The notes beneath the pieces are model-generated. The model saw nothing but the letters and a program-made list of their open reading frames with translations, was not told the DNA's origin and made no database searches. Below are positions 1 to 11,268 of a stretch of DNA of 64,000 bases, one piece after another. A program made the position numbers and the translations under genes. Within the stretch, counting starts at the first letter, position 1. Every line of letters starts with the position of its first letter. Where the stretch lies: contig JAPEIS010000002.1 of assembly GCA_029531795.1 (NCBI GenBank), forward strand, positions 2,604,001 through 2,668,000, written 5' to 3'. The stretch comes from Sclerotinia nivalis (lineage: Eukaryota; Ascomycota; Leotiomycetes; Helotiales; Sclerotiniaceae).

Positions 1-1951
1 GTGCTACTGGTTTCAGAAATACAGTGACTATTTTCGTTACCACCGGCAGAACGGGTTCTGTTACTGGTGTAATATGATCCGAAGCAATTTCTGGTTTGTT
101 GTTTAATGTCTGTGTAGTGTTAGAGGGTAAGCCAGTCAGGAAAGCCACTACTGGTGCTATTGGTTCCAAAAATACGGTCACCAGTTTTGTTACTATCGGT
201 AGAATAGGCCCTACTATTGATGTCACGAAAACTGGCACTATTTTCGTTACCATCGGTAGAAACGTGTCTACTGTTGGTGTGATGTGTCCTGGAGGAACAT
301 CTGCTCTTGGTGGTTTGACATGCTGCGCCGTAACACGTGTTGTTGGTGGTAGAATAGGCTCCCCAACTTTTCCTGTTAGAATTTCTCCAAGTTTTGATCC
401 TTCTAGCGTTTCTCCGAGTTCGAATTTTGTTAACACTTCTCCAAGATGTGATCCAAATAATTCTTTAATAAAGTCGTCACTTTGCCCTGGCCCCCACAAT
501 GCTACTGGGAGATCTCTGAGGTGAGTTACCAAACATAACTGAGAGTCTAATTCTTCTGTTATTCTATCTGCGAGTTCTGACTCCGTTAATGTTTCCACGA
601 GTTCAACTCCTACCAATGTTGCTGCATGTTCCGATTTTGCTAATGCTCTTCCGAGTCGTGAAATGGCTATCCTTTTTTGAGTATCAGATCCTAATAATAT
701 ATCTCCAAGTATAGATCCTAATAATGATTCACCGAGGAGTTCAGATCCTGCCGACGTTTGTTCGAAGTTCAATGCTGCTAAATTTTCTCCAACGACTGAC
801 CCTGCCAGTGCTTTTCTAAGCTCTGATAGTGCCACCTTTTCTGAAAGCCTTGAACTTTTGATTGCTTCTCCAAGTTTTGACCCCGTTAACATTTCTTCGA
901 GTGTCGATTTTGAGAACCTCTCTCCTAATTCCGGGCTTATTCGGAAACTTGCCGGAAGCTCGTACTGTCCAGGTTCTGGTATTATCGAAACCGACGTATC
1001 ACCACCAATACCCGAAAGCCATTCGATCAGCGAAGAGTAGGTATTCGAGATATGCAAAAAGCTTCTAATATTCCTTCGAAATTCCTTATATATATTCATC
1101 ATTGGCGACATAGTTTTCACGTAGCCAATAATATACGTATACGCACGTTTTATAGGACCCAATTGTAACATCAGGGAGGAAAGAACAAGAAGAACGAGTG
1201 GATCCCACGCACTTGGAGTTGTGACGAGGAAGTATGTTGACATGCCAAAGGCAGAAAAATATTTGGAGAAGCGATTTATGGGTCCCCATTTGCTAGCATG
1301 GAACATATGGAATACATCCCATAATCTTGAGGATGTGATATATTCCGTGGTAGTATCCTGCAAGTCAGACAGATATTCCGCCGAGGTTGTGACAACAGCA
1401 GAGGCCAAGTTGTACCAGCCAGTGAAGGCTACAAACCATGAACTAACAAAACTAGTGACTGCGGTTTCCACTGGATTATACCATTCAGGTGAGATTCCCA
1501 ACCAACTAGCGACTTTGACGACGATATTTACTAATACCCAAAACCAAATCCTAATGAGCCGAGAGGATGCATCCCACCCATCGCGAGATGCCTTCCACAA
1601 ATCGGGCAAAATTCCCCAATAGATCTCTTCGTCATCTCCAAGGAAAAGCTGGGCGTAGAGAACGTATATCACTAGCAAATGGAGGCCAATCAAGGATAAG
1701 ACAAATGGGATATAATATAAAGCCGATTTAAAGAGCCATACATACAATATCCACAATTGTCGCCAAACGCTTTTTGCTTGAAAGCCGCCGCGCAGACTCG
1801 GGGGCAAGCTTTCATCGCCTTGAGCTGATGATGGGCGATTTGGATTATGCCCAGACGAAGAGGGCGAGGGAGGATCAGCTGGGTTTTTTCTCTCATCTCT
1901 AGGTGGAGGCCGCGATCCGCCAAAAAACTCGGCCAATTTAGAGCCTGCCAT
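1..1951 (-). CDS. Partial large repeat-rich membrane protein, function unknown
   Basis: The frame stays open for about 650 codons from an ATG at 1951 to the left edge without a stop, so the C-terminus is outside the window. The first 60 residues are polar and proline-rich. Two or three hydrophobic stretches follow (roughly residues 75-105, 130-150 and 225-245), suggesting a membrane protein. After that comes a long array of degenerate repeats of about 9-10 residues with the pattern S-x-L-G-E-x-L, including GSKLGEAIKS, GSHLGEVLTK and GSKLGEILTG. A second, distinct array then repeats LP-x-VTK-x-V-x-VF-x-x-P three times. I recognise no family. The repeats suggest a structural or scaffold role, but that is inference. 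The open frame and consistent repeats make it very likely coding. Confidence 0.8.
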   Translation of the reverse strand, partial: MAGSKLAEFFGGSRPPPRDERKNPADPPSPSSSGHNPNRPSSAQGDESLPPSLRGGFQAKSVWRQLWILYVWLFKSALYYIPFVLSLIGLHLLVIYVLYAQLFLGDDEEIYWGILPDLWKASRDGWDASSRLIRIWFWVLVNIVVKVASWLGISPEWYNPVETAVTSFVSSWFVAFTGWYNLASAVVTTSAEYLSDLQDTTTEYITSSRLWDVFHMFHASKWGPINRFSKYFSAFGMSTYFLVTTPSAWDPLVLLVLSSLMLQLGPIKRAYTYIIGYVKTMSPMMNIYKEFRRNIRSFLHISNTYSSLIEWLSGIGGDTSVSIIPEPGQYELPASFRISPELGERFSKSTLEEMLTGSKLGEAIKSSRLSEKVALSELRKALAGSVVGENLAALNFEQTSAGSELLGESLLGSILGDILLGSDTQKRIAISRLGRALAKSEHAATLVGVELVETLTESELADRITEELDSQLCLVTHLRDLPVALWGPGQSDDFIKELFGSHLGEVLTKFELGETLEGSKLGEILTGKVGEPILPPTTRVTAQHVKPPRADVPPGHITPTVDTFLPMVTKIVPVFVTSIVGPILPIVTKLVTVFLEPIAPVVAFLTGLPSNTTQTLNNKPEIASDHITPVTEPVLPVVTKIVTVFLKPVA

Positions 1952-2980
1952 ATCGAAAATAGACTTGCTGTGATTCTAATAGGAAATTGATCCGAGTAGC
2001 CCAATTCCAATTTAAATATTCTTCATACTTTGAAGCTCCAAAATTTTAAGCAACTATCGCAGTTGTGCTAAAGAAGCCTTTGTTGGTAGAATGCGGCCTC
2101 CAAATCCTTTTGATACATTCCTAAAACTCTTTTTCCTCTTTGATGCATGGCAATTACACTTGGCTTTGTACCGTTTTGTCTTTGACACAAAGCTTCCCTA
2201 TAATGGCTAGAAAGATATGAGTTTCTCTGACTCTTGTGATCAGGCCGAGGTGGAGGTTGGCTTCAAGAGACGTTGGCTCACCAGCAAGCAAAATGACCGA
2301 CGTATTATGATTTCTTTGTTTCTTGCAGAGCAAAGCATTAACACTATAAGTAAATAAAGCAGGTAAATAGATGTACCTAATTTTTGAAGAAATTGAGATT
2401 CATCATCAGTAGTTTTGGGACTGCTCTCGATTGATAAGATATTCCGAAAATTTGAAGCATTCTAGTATATTGGTAAATCTCAATCCTGGGAGTTAAGCAG
2501 ATAAGATGTGTTTGGAGGAAATAGAGTTTGAAGGTCTGCATTCTCAAGCAGTAGCGAAAGGGGTCTGCTCGCTTTAAGAGGTTTAAGAAATTTTTGAAAT
2601 TTGAGTCTGGAGGTTTTACAAAAGGGATTTCGGCTGTTCGTAACGATCTGGGATATATGAAGTATCGAATTTCTGAACTTTGAAGAAAATCCTACACCAA
2701 CTCCAACTATCCGAAATATGACATCTGCGCTGTGTACAACAATGGTCATGTATTGTCATGTCCGTAATGTGCATGATAGCATTCTTGTTTCACCCTAGAA
2801 GATGACAGCTAGGCCATATGAAAAAGTGAATTATGTCTCCTGTATAATGGTATCAATCTTCAAAAAAGGCCTAGTAGGTCCGTACACGCTCTGCCATAAC
2901 GCCTTACCATCCTGCCACCGACCCACTAATACATTTTCCAAATGAAGCCTGCACCATAACACCTGTGACCGTGAACCCTA
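1952..2980. other. Intergenic region between two minus-strand genes
   Basis: This holds the 5' side of the repeat-protein gene and the 3' flank of the UBE2J-type gene. It is AT-rich. The one open frame of note (89 codons, minus, 2480-2749) has no family resemblance and reads like random serine/leucine-rich sequence. I see no RNA gene. Confidence 0.5.
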
Positions 2981-3932
2981 TTATTTCCCCATTAGCATCT
3001 TCAGAACCATGACCACTAAGCATAAAACTATCCCCGCAATAGCTCGATCGACCCATACGGGTACACCATCATTTGACTGAACATGGGCTTGTGCCATTTG
3101 TCTTCGAGGTTGGGGTTGGAATGGGGTGTGTTGAGGAAGCGATATCGTAGCTGTAGGTTGAGGTACCGTTTGTGCTGGTCTCGCAGGTGGATATTCGCTC
3201 TCAGCCTCTGCCGACGGTGTCTGCTCCGCAGGTTTACTGTTCTCTTCGTCTATTTTCTGGTTTGATTCCATTTCTTCTTTCGTCTCCTTCTTGAACCCTA
3301 TTTGCATCTCAGGTGGGACAGTCTCTTCCTCTCTCTTAGAACTGGTTCCTTCGCCGTCGAGTTCTTTCGCAAGTTGTTCTGCTTCTCCTAAAATCTCCTC
3401 GCAGCTCCTTCCACCACAGACCCCGCACTTCCATCCTCTACTCTCCCCCGCTATTCTCTTTCGAACACTATCGCTCGCATCGACGCCTCCTAATTGTCCC
3501 GAAGGGCTCGTCTCCATAAAAGATCTGAGGGCTACTAATGCGGTTCGTATTCCCCACGCAGGTTGCCAGGTTTCCTCATGGTGCCCACTTATACTTAAGC
3601 AGATCTCGCGATTCACCTCAAACCTTCCACTGGGTGTAAGAAATCGGAATGAAGGGGGGCGCAGGGGATATTGTGGTGGTAAAACGATGCGTCCGTGATA
3701 AATGCCATCGGCGAAAGACGACGATGGAGGGCCACGTAGTGTAAAGTGCCAATCAAATAAATCGGTATCTGAGGCCGGAGAAGCTGTGTAGTCTGGAGAT
3801 GGATGTTGTGAGAGTTCCGCGGCTTCTTTCACTATATTATTGAATCATTAATGCGAAGAAAAGTTGTGGAATATAGAATGACCTACTGATGCGCTTCATA
3901 GTAGGAGATTTGGTATTGAAACCGGGCGCCAT
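2981..3932 (-). CDS. Tail-anchored ubiquitin-conjugating enzyme E2, UBE2J1/Ubc6 type
   Basis: This is an ER-associated E2 that takes ubiquitin from E1 and works in ERAD. Two exons: 3932-3887 (MAPGFNTKSPTMKRI) and 3831-2981, with a 55-nt intron 3886-3832; joining them restores KRIMKEAAEL, typical of the UBE2J1 branch. The product is 298 aa. The UBC core covers about residues 10-160, with WHFTLRGPP, YHGRIVLPP and the catalytic cysteine at about residue 93 in GRFEVNREICLSISGHH. A variable acidic/proline-rich linker follows (about 190-265). A C-terminal hydrophobic segment (AIAGIVLCLVVMVLKML) before the stop is the tail anchor. The cysteine pair motif CGVCGG around residue 150 is a local peculiarity. 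The E2 assignment is firm; choosing between yeast Ubc6 and UBE2J1 as the closest relative rests on motif wording only. Confidence 0.93.
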
Positions 3933-4455
3933 GATTAAGGAGTTATTGGAGAGGAATTGAGTTCACTTCTTGGCCAGGAAGATTGCCTTTAACCAGCCTG
4001 TTTCTGTAAAGTTCCAATAAGTATATGGAGAATTGTTATGTGCGATGTGAATAATGGTTTGTTGTTGATAATTGCTGGTTACTCATTCATCTCTGTGGTG
4101 TAATGATCGAAGTGGTCTTTGAGATAACAATTATTAGAGAGTTGCGATAACGTGGCCTTGGATGTTGATTACGTGATGCCTAATGTCGAACACTGGAGCC
4201 CTCGGCATTTGAGAAAAGGGTTTAACTTATATAAAGTTATCACATCTAATTCTGTTTGGTATGATTGAACAAGCTTCTAAATATTCATTCGGGAAGTAAT
4301 TAATCCATTTTCATTTTGACGCAGGCTTTTTTAGCATAATTAGTATTAATACACAGTAACATAATAGAAGGTATTGCGGCATATGATCCTCCATTTCCTC
4401 AGCCTTTCCTGGATAACTAGGTTGATACCACATAATTTAGTGCCTATACCCCGCC
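3933..4455. other. Intergenic: promoter of the E2 gene and 3' flank of the MFS gene
   Basis: AT-rich spacer of about 520 bases between two minus-strand genes. I see no coding or RNA feature. Confidence 0.5.
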
Positions 4456-6129
4456 CTACTTTGTTCCTTGAATGCCCTCGGGTCTAGATACTTGTTTTTC
4501 TTGGTCCTTTGCAACCTTTTCAGATTCCATTCCGAATTGTGTCTCCAGTTCTGTCCGGAGTGGTATATGCTTTTCAACCAAGACTGCAACAATTCCTGTA
4601 CATCCAAACGCAACGGCGCCAATCCAAACCGCCCTGAGGGCTTCTCGATAAACGGAAATAACTTCTCGTTGGACAATGGGCTCTAGGGAATGGATATAAG
4701 TTCCACTGATAGACTGGTATGCACGTCCACCTGTCATTTCTTGACGGACTGTAGGGTCGCTAATAAGTTTGGAGTGGCGATCGAATTGTGCGTTGAAAAT
4801 TATACCAGGAATCGTAATGCCCCAGATGAAGCCAAAGCTTCGCAAAAATGAGTACATTCCTGTCGCCGTGGCTACGTCTGAGTCCGGCAAGGAAGCCATG
4901 ATTGCTGGTAGAACAGTAGGTAGTAGTAAGCCCCGGCCGATAGCGTCGACCATTTGAAAAATGACCCAAGAAACCTTGGGGGTAGTGCTCGATAGCATGA
5001 TATTCAATCCCGGCCCAATAATACTGAGACAAAATCCAATGAGATGCAATGGCCGATAGTGTCCGAATTTTGAAAGAATCCCGCCACCCGTAGCAGCGGT
5101 CACAATGAGAAACGCCTCATAAGGAATGAAGTCTATGCCAGCTCGGAGAGGCGATGTTCCTTTAAGAGCTTGAAAGTAAACGGGCCAAAAGAAGCACACC
5201 CACTGGAGCAGTATCGATGATATGAAGTCGATATAGAAGCCTGCGGCTGAGGTTCGATTCGCGAAGATACGAGGGGGTATAGAAACTTCTTTGCAAAACT
5301 TTGGTGGCTTCCATTCATAGATGTGAAAACCTATCCAGCCTAATGTTCCAAGAGCAATCGGAATGATCACTCGCCAGGAGGACCAGGAGTATACCGTTCC
5401 ACCAAATATGAGGCCAATCAGCAACGAGCAAAGGGAGGTGATAAAAAGGAAGTTTCCCACCCAGTCGACTCGCAGGAGTGCTCGCGTCCACGTAGGCTCT
5501 TTATCGTGATGGAGACGAAGGAATATGACCATAATAATCATGGTGAAGCCTGCAATAGGAAGATTTAAATAAAAAATCCACCTCCAATTTACTTCGGCAA
5601 GAGCTCCTCCCACGACCGGCCCTAAGATAGCTGCCACAGCGGTTGAAGACATGACAATGCCCAAGTACTTTCCTCTTTCTCTCAGCGGGACGATGTCGCA
5701 TATAATAAGCTCAACAAGCATCATGATACATCCAGACCCCAATCCTTGAACCGTGCGACCAGCTATGAGCATCGCGGAGGAGTTCGAACCTCCTGCGATC
5801 CCGCTCCCAAGGACGAAGAGAGAAATCGAGATGAACATGGGTATTCGACGTCCGAATATGTTACAAAGCTGAGCACATAGTGGCTGGACAACCGTTTGAG
5901 CAACGAGGAAAGAGTTCGCTATCCATACATAGTTATCGGCGGCGGAAAGCTCATTCGTAATTTTCGGGAGGGCTATAGCGATTATTGAGCCATCGAGGGC
6001 AGCTACAAAACAAATAAAAGACAGAGAAAATAGGATGAGATAGAAGCGCCTAGATTTGGAGGTGCTGGGTGCGTCTCCCTCAGAATTGTCCACAACCTGC
6101 GGCTCCGGAGCAGCTGATGAGCATTCCAT
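4456..6129 (-). CDS. MFS drug/metabolite exporter (DHA2-like)
   Basis: A single uninterrupted exon encoding 557 aa from the ATG at 6129 (MECSSAAPEP). The open frame extends upstream to 6264 but contains no earlier ATG. The soluble N-terminus (about 35 aa) is followed by 12-14 predicted membrane helices. Family motifs include LDGSIIAIALPKI at the end of helix 1, the loop 2-3 signature FGRRIPMF, GRTVQGLGSG and LGPVVGGALAEVNWRW. These are typical of fungal DHA2-type proton-driven multidrug or secondary-metabolite exporters such as aflT/Tri12-like proteins. The substrate cannot be read from sequence. It lies about 0.9 kb from a P450 on the same strand, a common arrangement where an exporter serves a small detoxification or metabolite locus. 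Confidence 0.93.
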   Translation of the reverse strand: MECSSAAPEPQVVDNSEGDAPSTSKSRRFYLILFSLSFICFVAALDGSIIAIALPKITNELSAADNYVWIANSFLVAQTVVQPLCAQLCNIFGRRIPMFISISLFVLGSGIAGGSNSSAMLIAGRTVQGLGSGCIMMLVELIICDIVPLRERGKYLGIVMSSTAVAAILGPVVGGALAEVNWRWIFYLNLPIAGFTMIIMVIFLRLHHDKEPTWTRALLRVDWVGNFLFITSLCSLLIGLIFGGTVYSWSSWRVIIPIALGTLGWIGFHIYEWKPPKFCKEVSIPPRIFANRTSAAGFYIDFISSILLQWVCFFWPVYFQALKGTSPLRAGIDFIPYEAFLIVTAATGGGILSKFGHYRPLHLIGFCLSIIGPGLNIMLSSTTPKVSWVIFQMVDAIGRGLLLPTVLPAIMASLPDSDVATATGMYSFLRSFGFIWGITIPGIIFNAQFDRHSKLISDPTVRQEMTGGRAYQSISGTYIHSLEPIVQREVISVYREALRAVWIGAVAFGCTGIVAVLVEKHIPLRTELETQFGMESEKVAKDQEKQVSRPEGIQGTK

Positions 6130-7025
6130 ATTTTTGTTGTCTCCAAAATAACTTCTCCGATTCACTAATAGAAGAGTCTTTTTGATCTCAAACCAAGTTG
6201 AAGAATTTGTTTCTTTTTTTGGCTTTAAGAATTGAATGTAAAACAGTTTGGCTCTCTCCTCCAACCATACGAAAATGTAGCCTTATTTAATTATTTCGAT
6301 TTAACATTTTTTAATATTAAATTAATATTACTTTAATAAGATGTGATTTTTGCAAGCTCATTTATTAATAGTCTAAAATGAACTTTACGAGCGACCAAGG
6401 ATTAGATTTTATCAATATTATACTCGTACGACACTAGGGTTTTATATTGAAAAACTCCTGCTACCAATTATATCTCAACCCACCCATATTTCTTTCTACT
6501 CGGCTAAATGCGCAATTACGGCACATCATTCTTAACCTCTCTGAAGGCATAACATGTTCTCACCCTGCATATGCCTAGCCCTGCCTCATATTCACCGAAG
6601 CAATATGATGTGCCAAGTGTAACTCTCTTTGACCGTGACATTGAGCCTCATCATAATGTATCCTAGAATCGACGATTTGTTTTGACAAGCCTTGGGTATC
6701 TTCACACCATCATGAAGGGACCTCATGCATGGACTAATACTGCAACGGATAATATCCAATTCCATTACTTCTACCACAAAAGTACCAATAAGAAGTTGTA
6801 TCTTCCAATTTTATTACTATGGGGGGGGATGTGAGATGCAAGTCATTCATTTCTTCATTAATTATATTTGTACAACACTGGATATCTCTTTTCACTATAG
6901 ACAATGATATGATGTGACTTATTGCTTGATACCTAAAGTAAGATCCTAGTAGTCAAAATCAAAGTCCTCAGAAACTCTAGAAGCTCCGCCGAATCCATCA
7001 CCCCAGTGCTCCAGCGCCAAGATAT
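6130..7025. other. Intergenic: MFS promoter and P450 3' flank
   Basis: About 900 bases, very AT-rich near the MFS start. It contains a run of eight G at 6821-6828. The short open frames here have no coding character. Confidence 0.5.
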
Positions 7026-8729
7026 CTACAAATCTTCAGCAGAGAGAGGCATCGCTTTATCAGAATCTGATACTAAGACCCTCCATTTGATGCCCAATTC
7101 CTCACCAGTCCTGGGACTAATCCTAACCGCAATATCTTCATCTGGTGCAGCTGAGGTCTCCCACATCGCAACATTATTGGTGGTCAGATGAACCCATTTT
7201 CCGTCTACAGGAGCGATATCAAATCGTAGGATCAGCAGAGCAGTAAAAGCCAAAATTTCCGTACTTGCGAAATGGCGACCAGGACAGAGTGTTGTTCCGC
7301 CACCGAAACCACGAAAGGAGATTGGGTTGTGGCGTTTGTTCTCGGGTAGGAATCGCCGGTGATCAAACACCTCAACATTGGGACCCCAAGAGGATGCGCT
7401 GGTATGTTGGACGGGACCTGGAATCATCACTGTGCTTCCTTTCTTGAGGAGATATTTACCGTCGAGCATGTAATCTTTCATGACCATTCTAGCTGATATC
7501 CCTGTGCTATGAACACGAAGTACCTCTTGCAGAGTGGACAATAGTATGGGGCAATCAACTTTCACTCGTGACATATCGAGAGTGCGAATCTTGACAATCT
7601 CTCCGCTCATCATAGTCGTCATTTCCTCGGAAATAACCTTGGCAAGCTCCTGTCTACAATCCTCCAGTACGGCCGGATCGGAATATAGGTGGTATGCCAT
7701 CCAGAAAGCAGAAGGTGACGTGTTTGAAAGTAATCCAATCGTATTTCCAACTTCAAACCGTGCGATATCATCAACAGGTATCTTATGCTCAGTGCTGTGA
7801 TTAAAACGAGCTTTGATGAGAGCGGATCCTTCATCATGACCACCGTTTTTGAAATATTTGTTAAAAGCTTTCGCCATATATTCACGAGCCTGCAGACTCT
7901 CTCTGGCAAATATCGAAGGGAATAGTCCCATAAGGAGAATCATAACTCCAGGCTGAAATTTCCTGTAAAGAGATCAGAGGCTAGACTAGATATGCTTATT
8001 CACAGTGCTCATCCTTACCAGAAACCGTCCGCAACAACAGGATCTTTGAATGGATTTTGAGGTCCATAGACTGACTCGGTGGTGGCCATTGCAATTTCGC
8101 GCTTGATAAAGTCGAAGAGTCGTACAGATCGTTCTCCTTTAATTCCATCGACTGAAGCAGCAACTTTTTGAGCCATGACACGGTTCATGGCATCAAGTTC
8201 AGGTCCCGGTGCAAGCGGTTTGTGAATAGTTTTGTAGAAAGTCATGGAGTATCCCCAATCGCCCTCATCACCATTGATATTTGTGTTTAGGATATCGTTC
8301 GCAGTTTTGCTTGACCCGCAAACACTCATGGCTCCCATGGCTTCTAAAGGTGGAAACGCTAAGTCCTTATATTGCCGCTGCACAGCGGGGATTAAAGCCA
8401 GGGAATTGACAACACATAGTCTTGCTCCCGGTAGACGAAGAGTGTAGATGGGTAAATCATGTTTGTTCCTGTAGTTGCAAATCAGAAATGGTTTCCACCA
8501 ACTTATCCCAACCGTCCAACTCCAAACTCAACGCGAAACACATAACTTACCTTAACTCGATGTAGAATTTGGTCTTTTTCCTCGAGAGTTGAATCACGGT
8601 GCCAATAAATGGAAGAGACGTTGAGATTGGTGGAGGCTCATTCGCATCTTGCGTGTAATGAAGGAGCACATAGAGAGAGCCATAGATGGTAATCACGGCC
8701 GTGGCCACAAGAGCAAAGGTGCTAGGCAT
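7026..8729 (-). CDS. Cytochrome P450 monooxygenase, CYP7/CYP8-like
   Basis: Three exons: 8729-8551, 8468-8019 and 7962-7026; introns of 82 and 56 nt; total 1566 nt, 521 aa. The N-terminus is a hydrophobic ER anchor followed by a proline-rich hinge (NEPPPISTSLPFIG). The I-helix carries GLLSNTSPSAFW rather than the usual AGxDT. An Asn in place of the acid is typical of the CYP7/CYP8 branch (sterol 7-alpha and 12-alpha hydroxylases, prostacyclin synthase) and its fungal relatives. The K-helix ExxR is EVLR, and the haem loop is FGGGTTLCPG with the thiolate Cys. Likely an ER monooxygenase or isomerase acting on a lipid or terpenoid; the substrate is unknown. Splicing keeps frame across all three exons, so the gene looks intact. 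Confidence 0.9.
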
Positions 8730-9733
8730 TTCTGTTATCCCAATGATGTGAAAATTGGTTAGATAGAATAGTACAGTGAAATCAGAGTGAAGGAGCTGTG
8801 AGAGAGAAGTTCTTTTTCCTCTTGCTTGTGAAAATTGGCATTGGCGTTCGTAGTGTCACGACACCAAAATTCACTTGACTCATTCATTGGTATATTATGA
8901 AAATTCGATTCAACTTATTGGATGGATATCGACGGCTATTTTGTTAGAGGTAGATAATTTTAAACCCTCCTTTTACTTTTAATTGTATTTTTATCCCCTT
9001 TCTGCCATGAAATTGTAAGTGCTACATGTTCCTTGTTCGGAAGATTACCCCAACTTACACCATAAACCGGCTGTCTCAACGGTGTGTTTCAATATATATG
9101 CAGTAATACAGTAAGACGGATAAACATTCCATCCCGTATGCAAAACATCTATAACGACACAATTGGAGGGGTGGCAGTTTAGAAGAAACGGCCCGATATA
9201 CACTAATTCATTACAAGTCATCATCTGCCGCATTTGCCTCCTTTCAATGGGGCCCCGTAATGATCAGCATAGGGCTTCTGGCGACTCATTAAAAAAATGC
9301 CACCTGTTTGCTAATTGCCAATTACAAACCTCAAAAGAATTTCAGCCTTTAATTTAACTGCTACTGTGGTAGTGCGAATCCACGAATGAGGCTCAAAACT
9401 TTGACAGACGTTTGAGTGTTGCATCGGTCTCTGCCACACGGTATATTACATACATCCTCTAATCTAATTGCTTTTCTTGAAATTCAGTTCTTGGGGCGTA
9501 AGCTATAACCAAGATTGCTTTGTACTTCTAATACGTATGAATTGATTATTGGTAGATTTTTTATAGTCACACTTGCCAGAAATCTTGAAATTAACTGCGT
9601 AGATGTTTGGATGAAACTTTTGCACTCAATGATACATTAAAAACAGCTAAATAAGCACCCCAATTCGTCATTTTAAATTCTGTGTATTCAAATTTCAACC
9701 GCTTCCATCCGAGCGAGGCCATCTACCTTCAAC
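8730..9733. other. Intergenic between P450 and PTH11-like gene
   Basis: About 1 kb, the promoter side of the P450 and the 3' side of the next gene. AT-rich with no convincing open frame; two short frames around 9045-9357 on opposite strands look random. Confidence 0.5.
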
Positions 9734-11268
9734 TTAGTTTTGACTCCTCAAAGCTGCAGAAGGAATATGAAGAAGCATTTCATCGATAGTATCCATTTCA
9801 GGGGATGGCTGCTCTGGCCCTCTGGCCATTGGCTTCATTTCCCTCTCATGTGACATTGAATTCGAATCATCCATTGAGCGAAATCCCTTGAATCTAGTCC
9901 TCACATAGGACATAAGATGGGTTGAAGCATGATTCCATATCTTCGCAGAAGGCGCCATACATGGAATAATAACACCAACAGTGTACTCAATGGTGCTTTT
10001 TACAAGTCAGCTACTGTGCTCTACCATAATCCCCTATCGAATATTAATACTCACGAGACTGTAAATAAAGATACATTGTGGTAGGTAGTATCGTGTTTCC
10101 AAAAGTATGGATCTGAGTGGTGAAATTGTAGCGTGCGGTAGTAGAGCATAAGAATGCTCATCACACAGGCACTAGAAAAACATGGAAATTAGTGATATAA
10201 AAGGTATTTTTGGAAGCTTGAGTCACACACCCTGCTCCAGTCAAAAAGATGAAAAATACACCGATCTTTCGTTTTCTTGCTAAATTAAGATGGGAAATTG
10301 CTGCCAAGGGAATAATCAGGAGGTAAATGTCGACAATGATATTAACAATTCCTGTGATAATGCTGGATATCGGAATGATTCCAGACGTGTCACCACAAGC
10401 GGATGAGGCTAATCCCGCCAAGTATGATAGTCGATCAGTTCCCCCATGAGGCCCACAAAATCTCACAGTGACAACAGCGGATGTGATATACCACGCGGCA
10501 GATAAAGCAAGCCCGATCACTACCAATATGCGAATGTAGGCAAGCGGGTGGAAGACGTTGTAGATAAGACTGAAGAGGGAGAGTTTAATCAACCAAATCA
10601 AGGGACCCGTGCCTACGGCAAGAACGAGTGACCTCTATCAATCCAGTCAGAATTTTGATAGCAAGTCGAAGAATAAAGGGGTGAGGGAGGGAATATTGTA
10701 CTAGTAACACAGGCTTCGTAAGATCTCCGATGGTAACATCCCAGAAATGGTATCCATATGCTCTACCTTCGCATACCACTAAAAGAAGTCAGTATGTCTT
10801 TGCGAGAATGTTTTCAACCATAGGGCTTTAACTTACGGGCAACCTGCAGAGAAATCAGAGATATTGCAGAAACCTAGTCTGTCGTTTAGCACGAAGCTTG
10901 TGAGATTCGGGTGATTTGTAGTCCCACCAGGCTTATGATGAACGAAGCTTCGGTCCATTAGCGAGATCCTAAATGACAGTGCACAGTTAGACAAAAACTC
11001 ACAGTCGTCTAGGACCCATTTCCGGGAAAGATAGCATTTGGAGTAGATTCTTGTTGCCGCCATAATCAACATCAATGGGATGCCTATAGCTGCGGCAATT
11101 ACCACACCTTGACCGTGCCATTGAGGATGAATTAGATCAGGAACAACGCCCTGTGAAGAAAATGTTTCAGTCATCCGGAGGAAACAAGGCTGCGCTGATA
11201 CTGACCGGTGGAGGTTCGGAGAGAGGCATATTTCCGTATGCACTTGGGGGAATTTCTGCGACGGCCAT
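9734..11268 (-). CDS. PTH11-like (rhodopsin-domain) fungal integral membrane protein
   Basis: Recognisable exons are 11268-11206 (MAVAEIPPSAYG), 11150-11003 (membrane helix 1, ending in WVLDD), 10778-10702 (AYGYHFWDVTIGDLTKPVLL), 10634-10231, 10171-10055 and 9995-9734, ending in TAA. The order of hydrophobic segments, the G-Y-H-x-WD motif before the third helix, a conserved Cys/Gly loop, and a seventh helix followed by a hydrophilic tail of about 85 aa match the rhodopsin-domain family widespread in Pezizomycotina. Family members are proposed surface sensors or sit beside metabolite genes (SAT3/AIT1-like). The link between the second and third listed exons (about 11002-10779) is unresolved: one frame reads SFIISLVGLQITRISQ there, but I could not join it in phase. 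It may be intact with an unusual splice pattern, or damaged. Confidence 0.75.

Noticed and set aside
96..1622. Plus-strand frames at 96-524, 858-1068 and 1221-1622
   Set aside because: They are shadows of the long minus-strand repeat protein, whose frame is unbroken and patterned.
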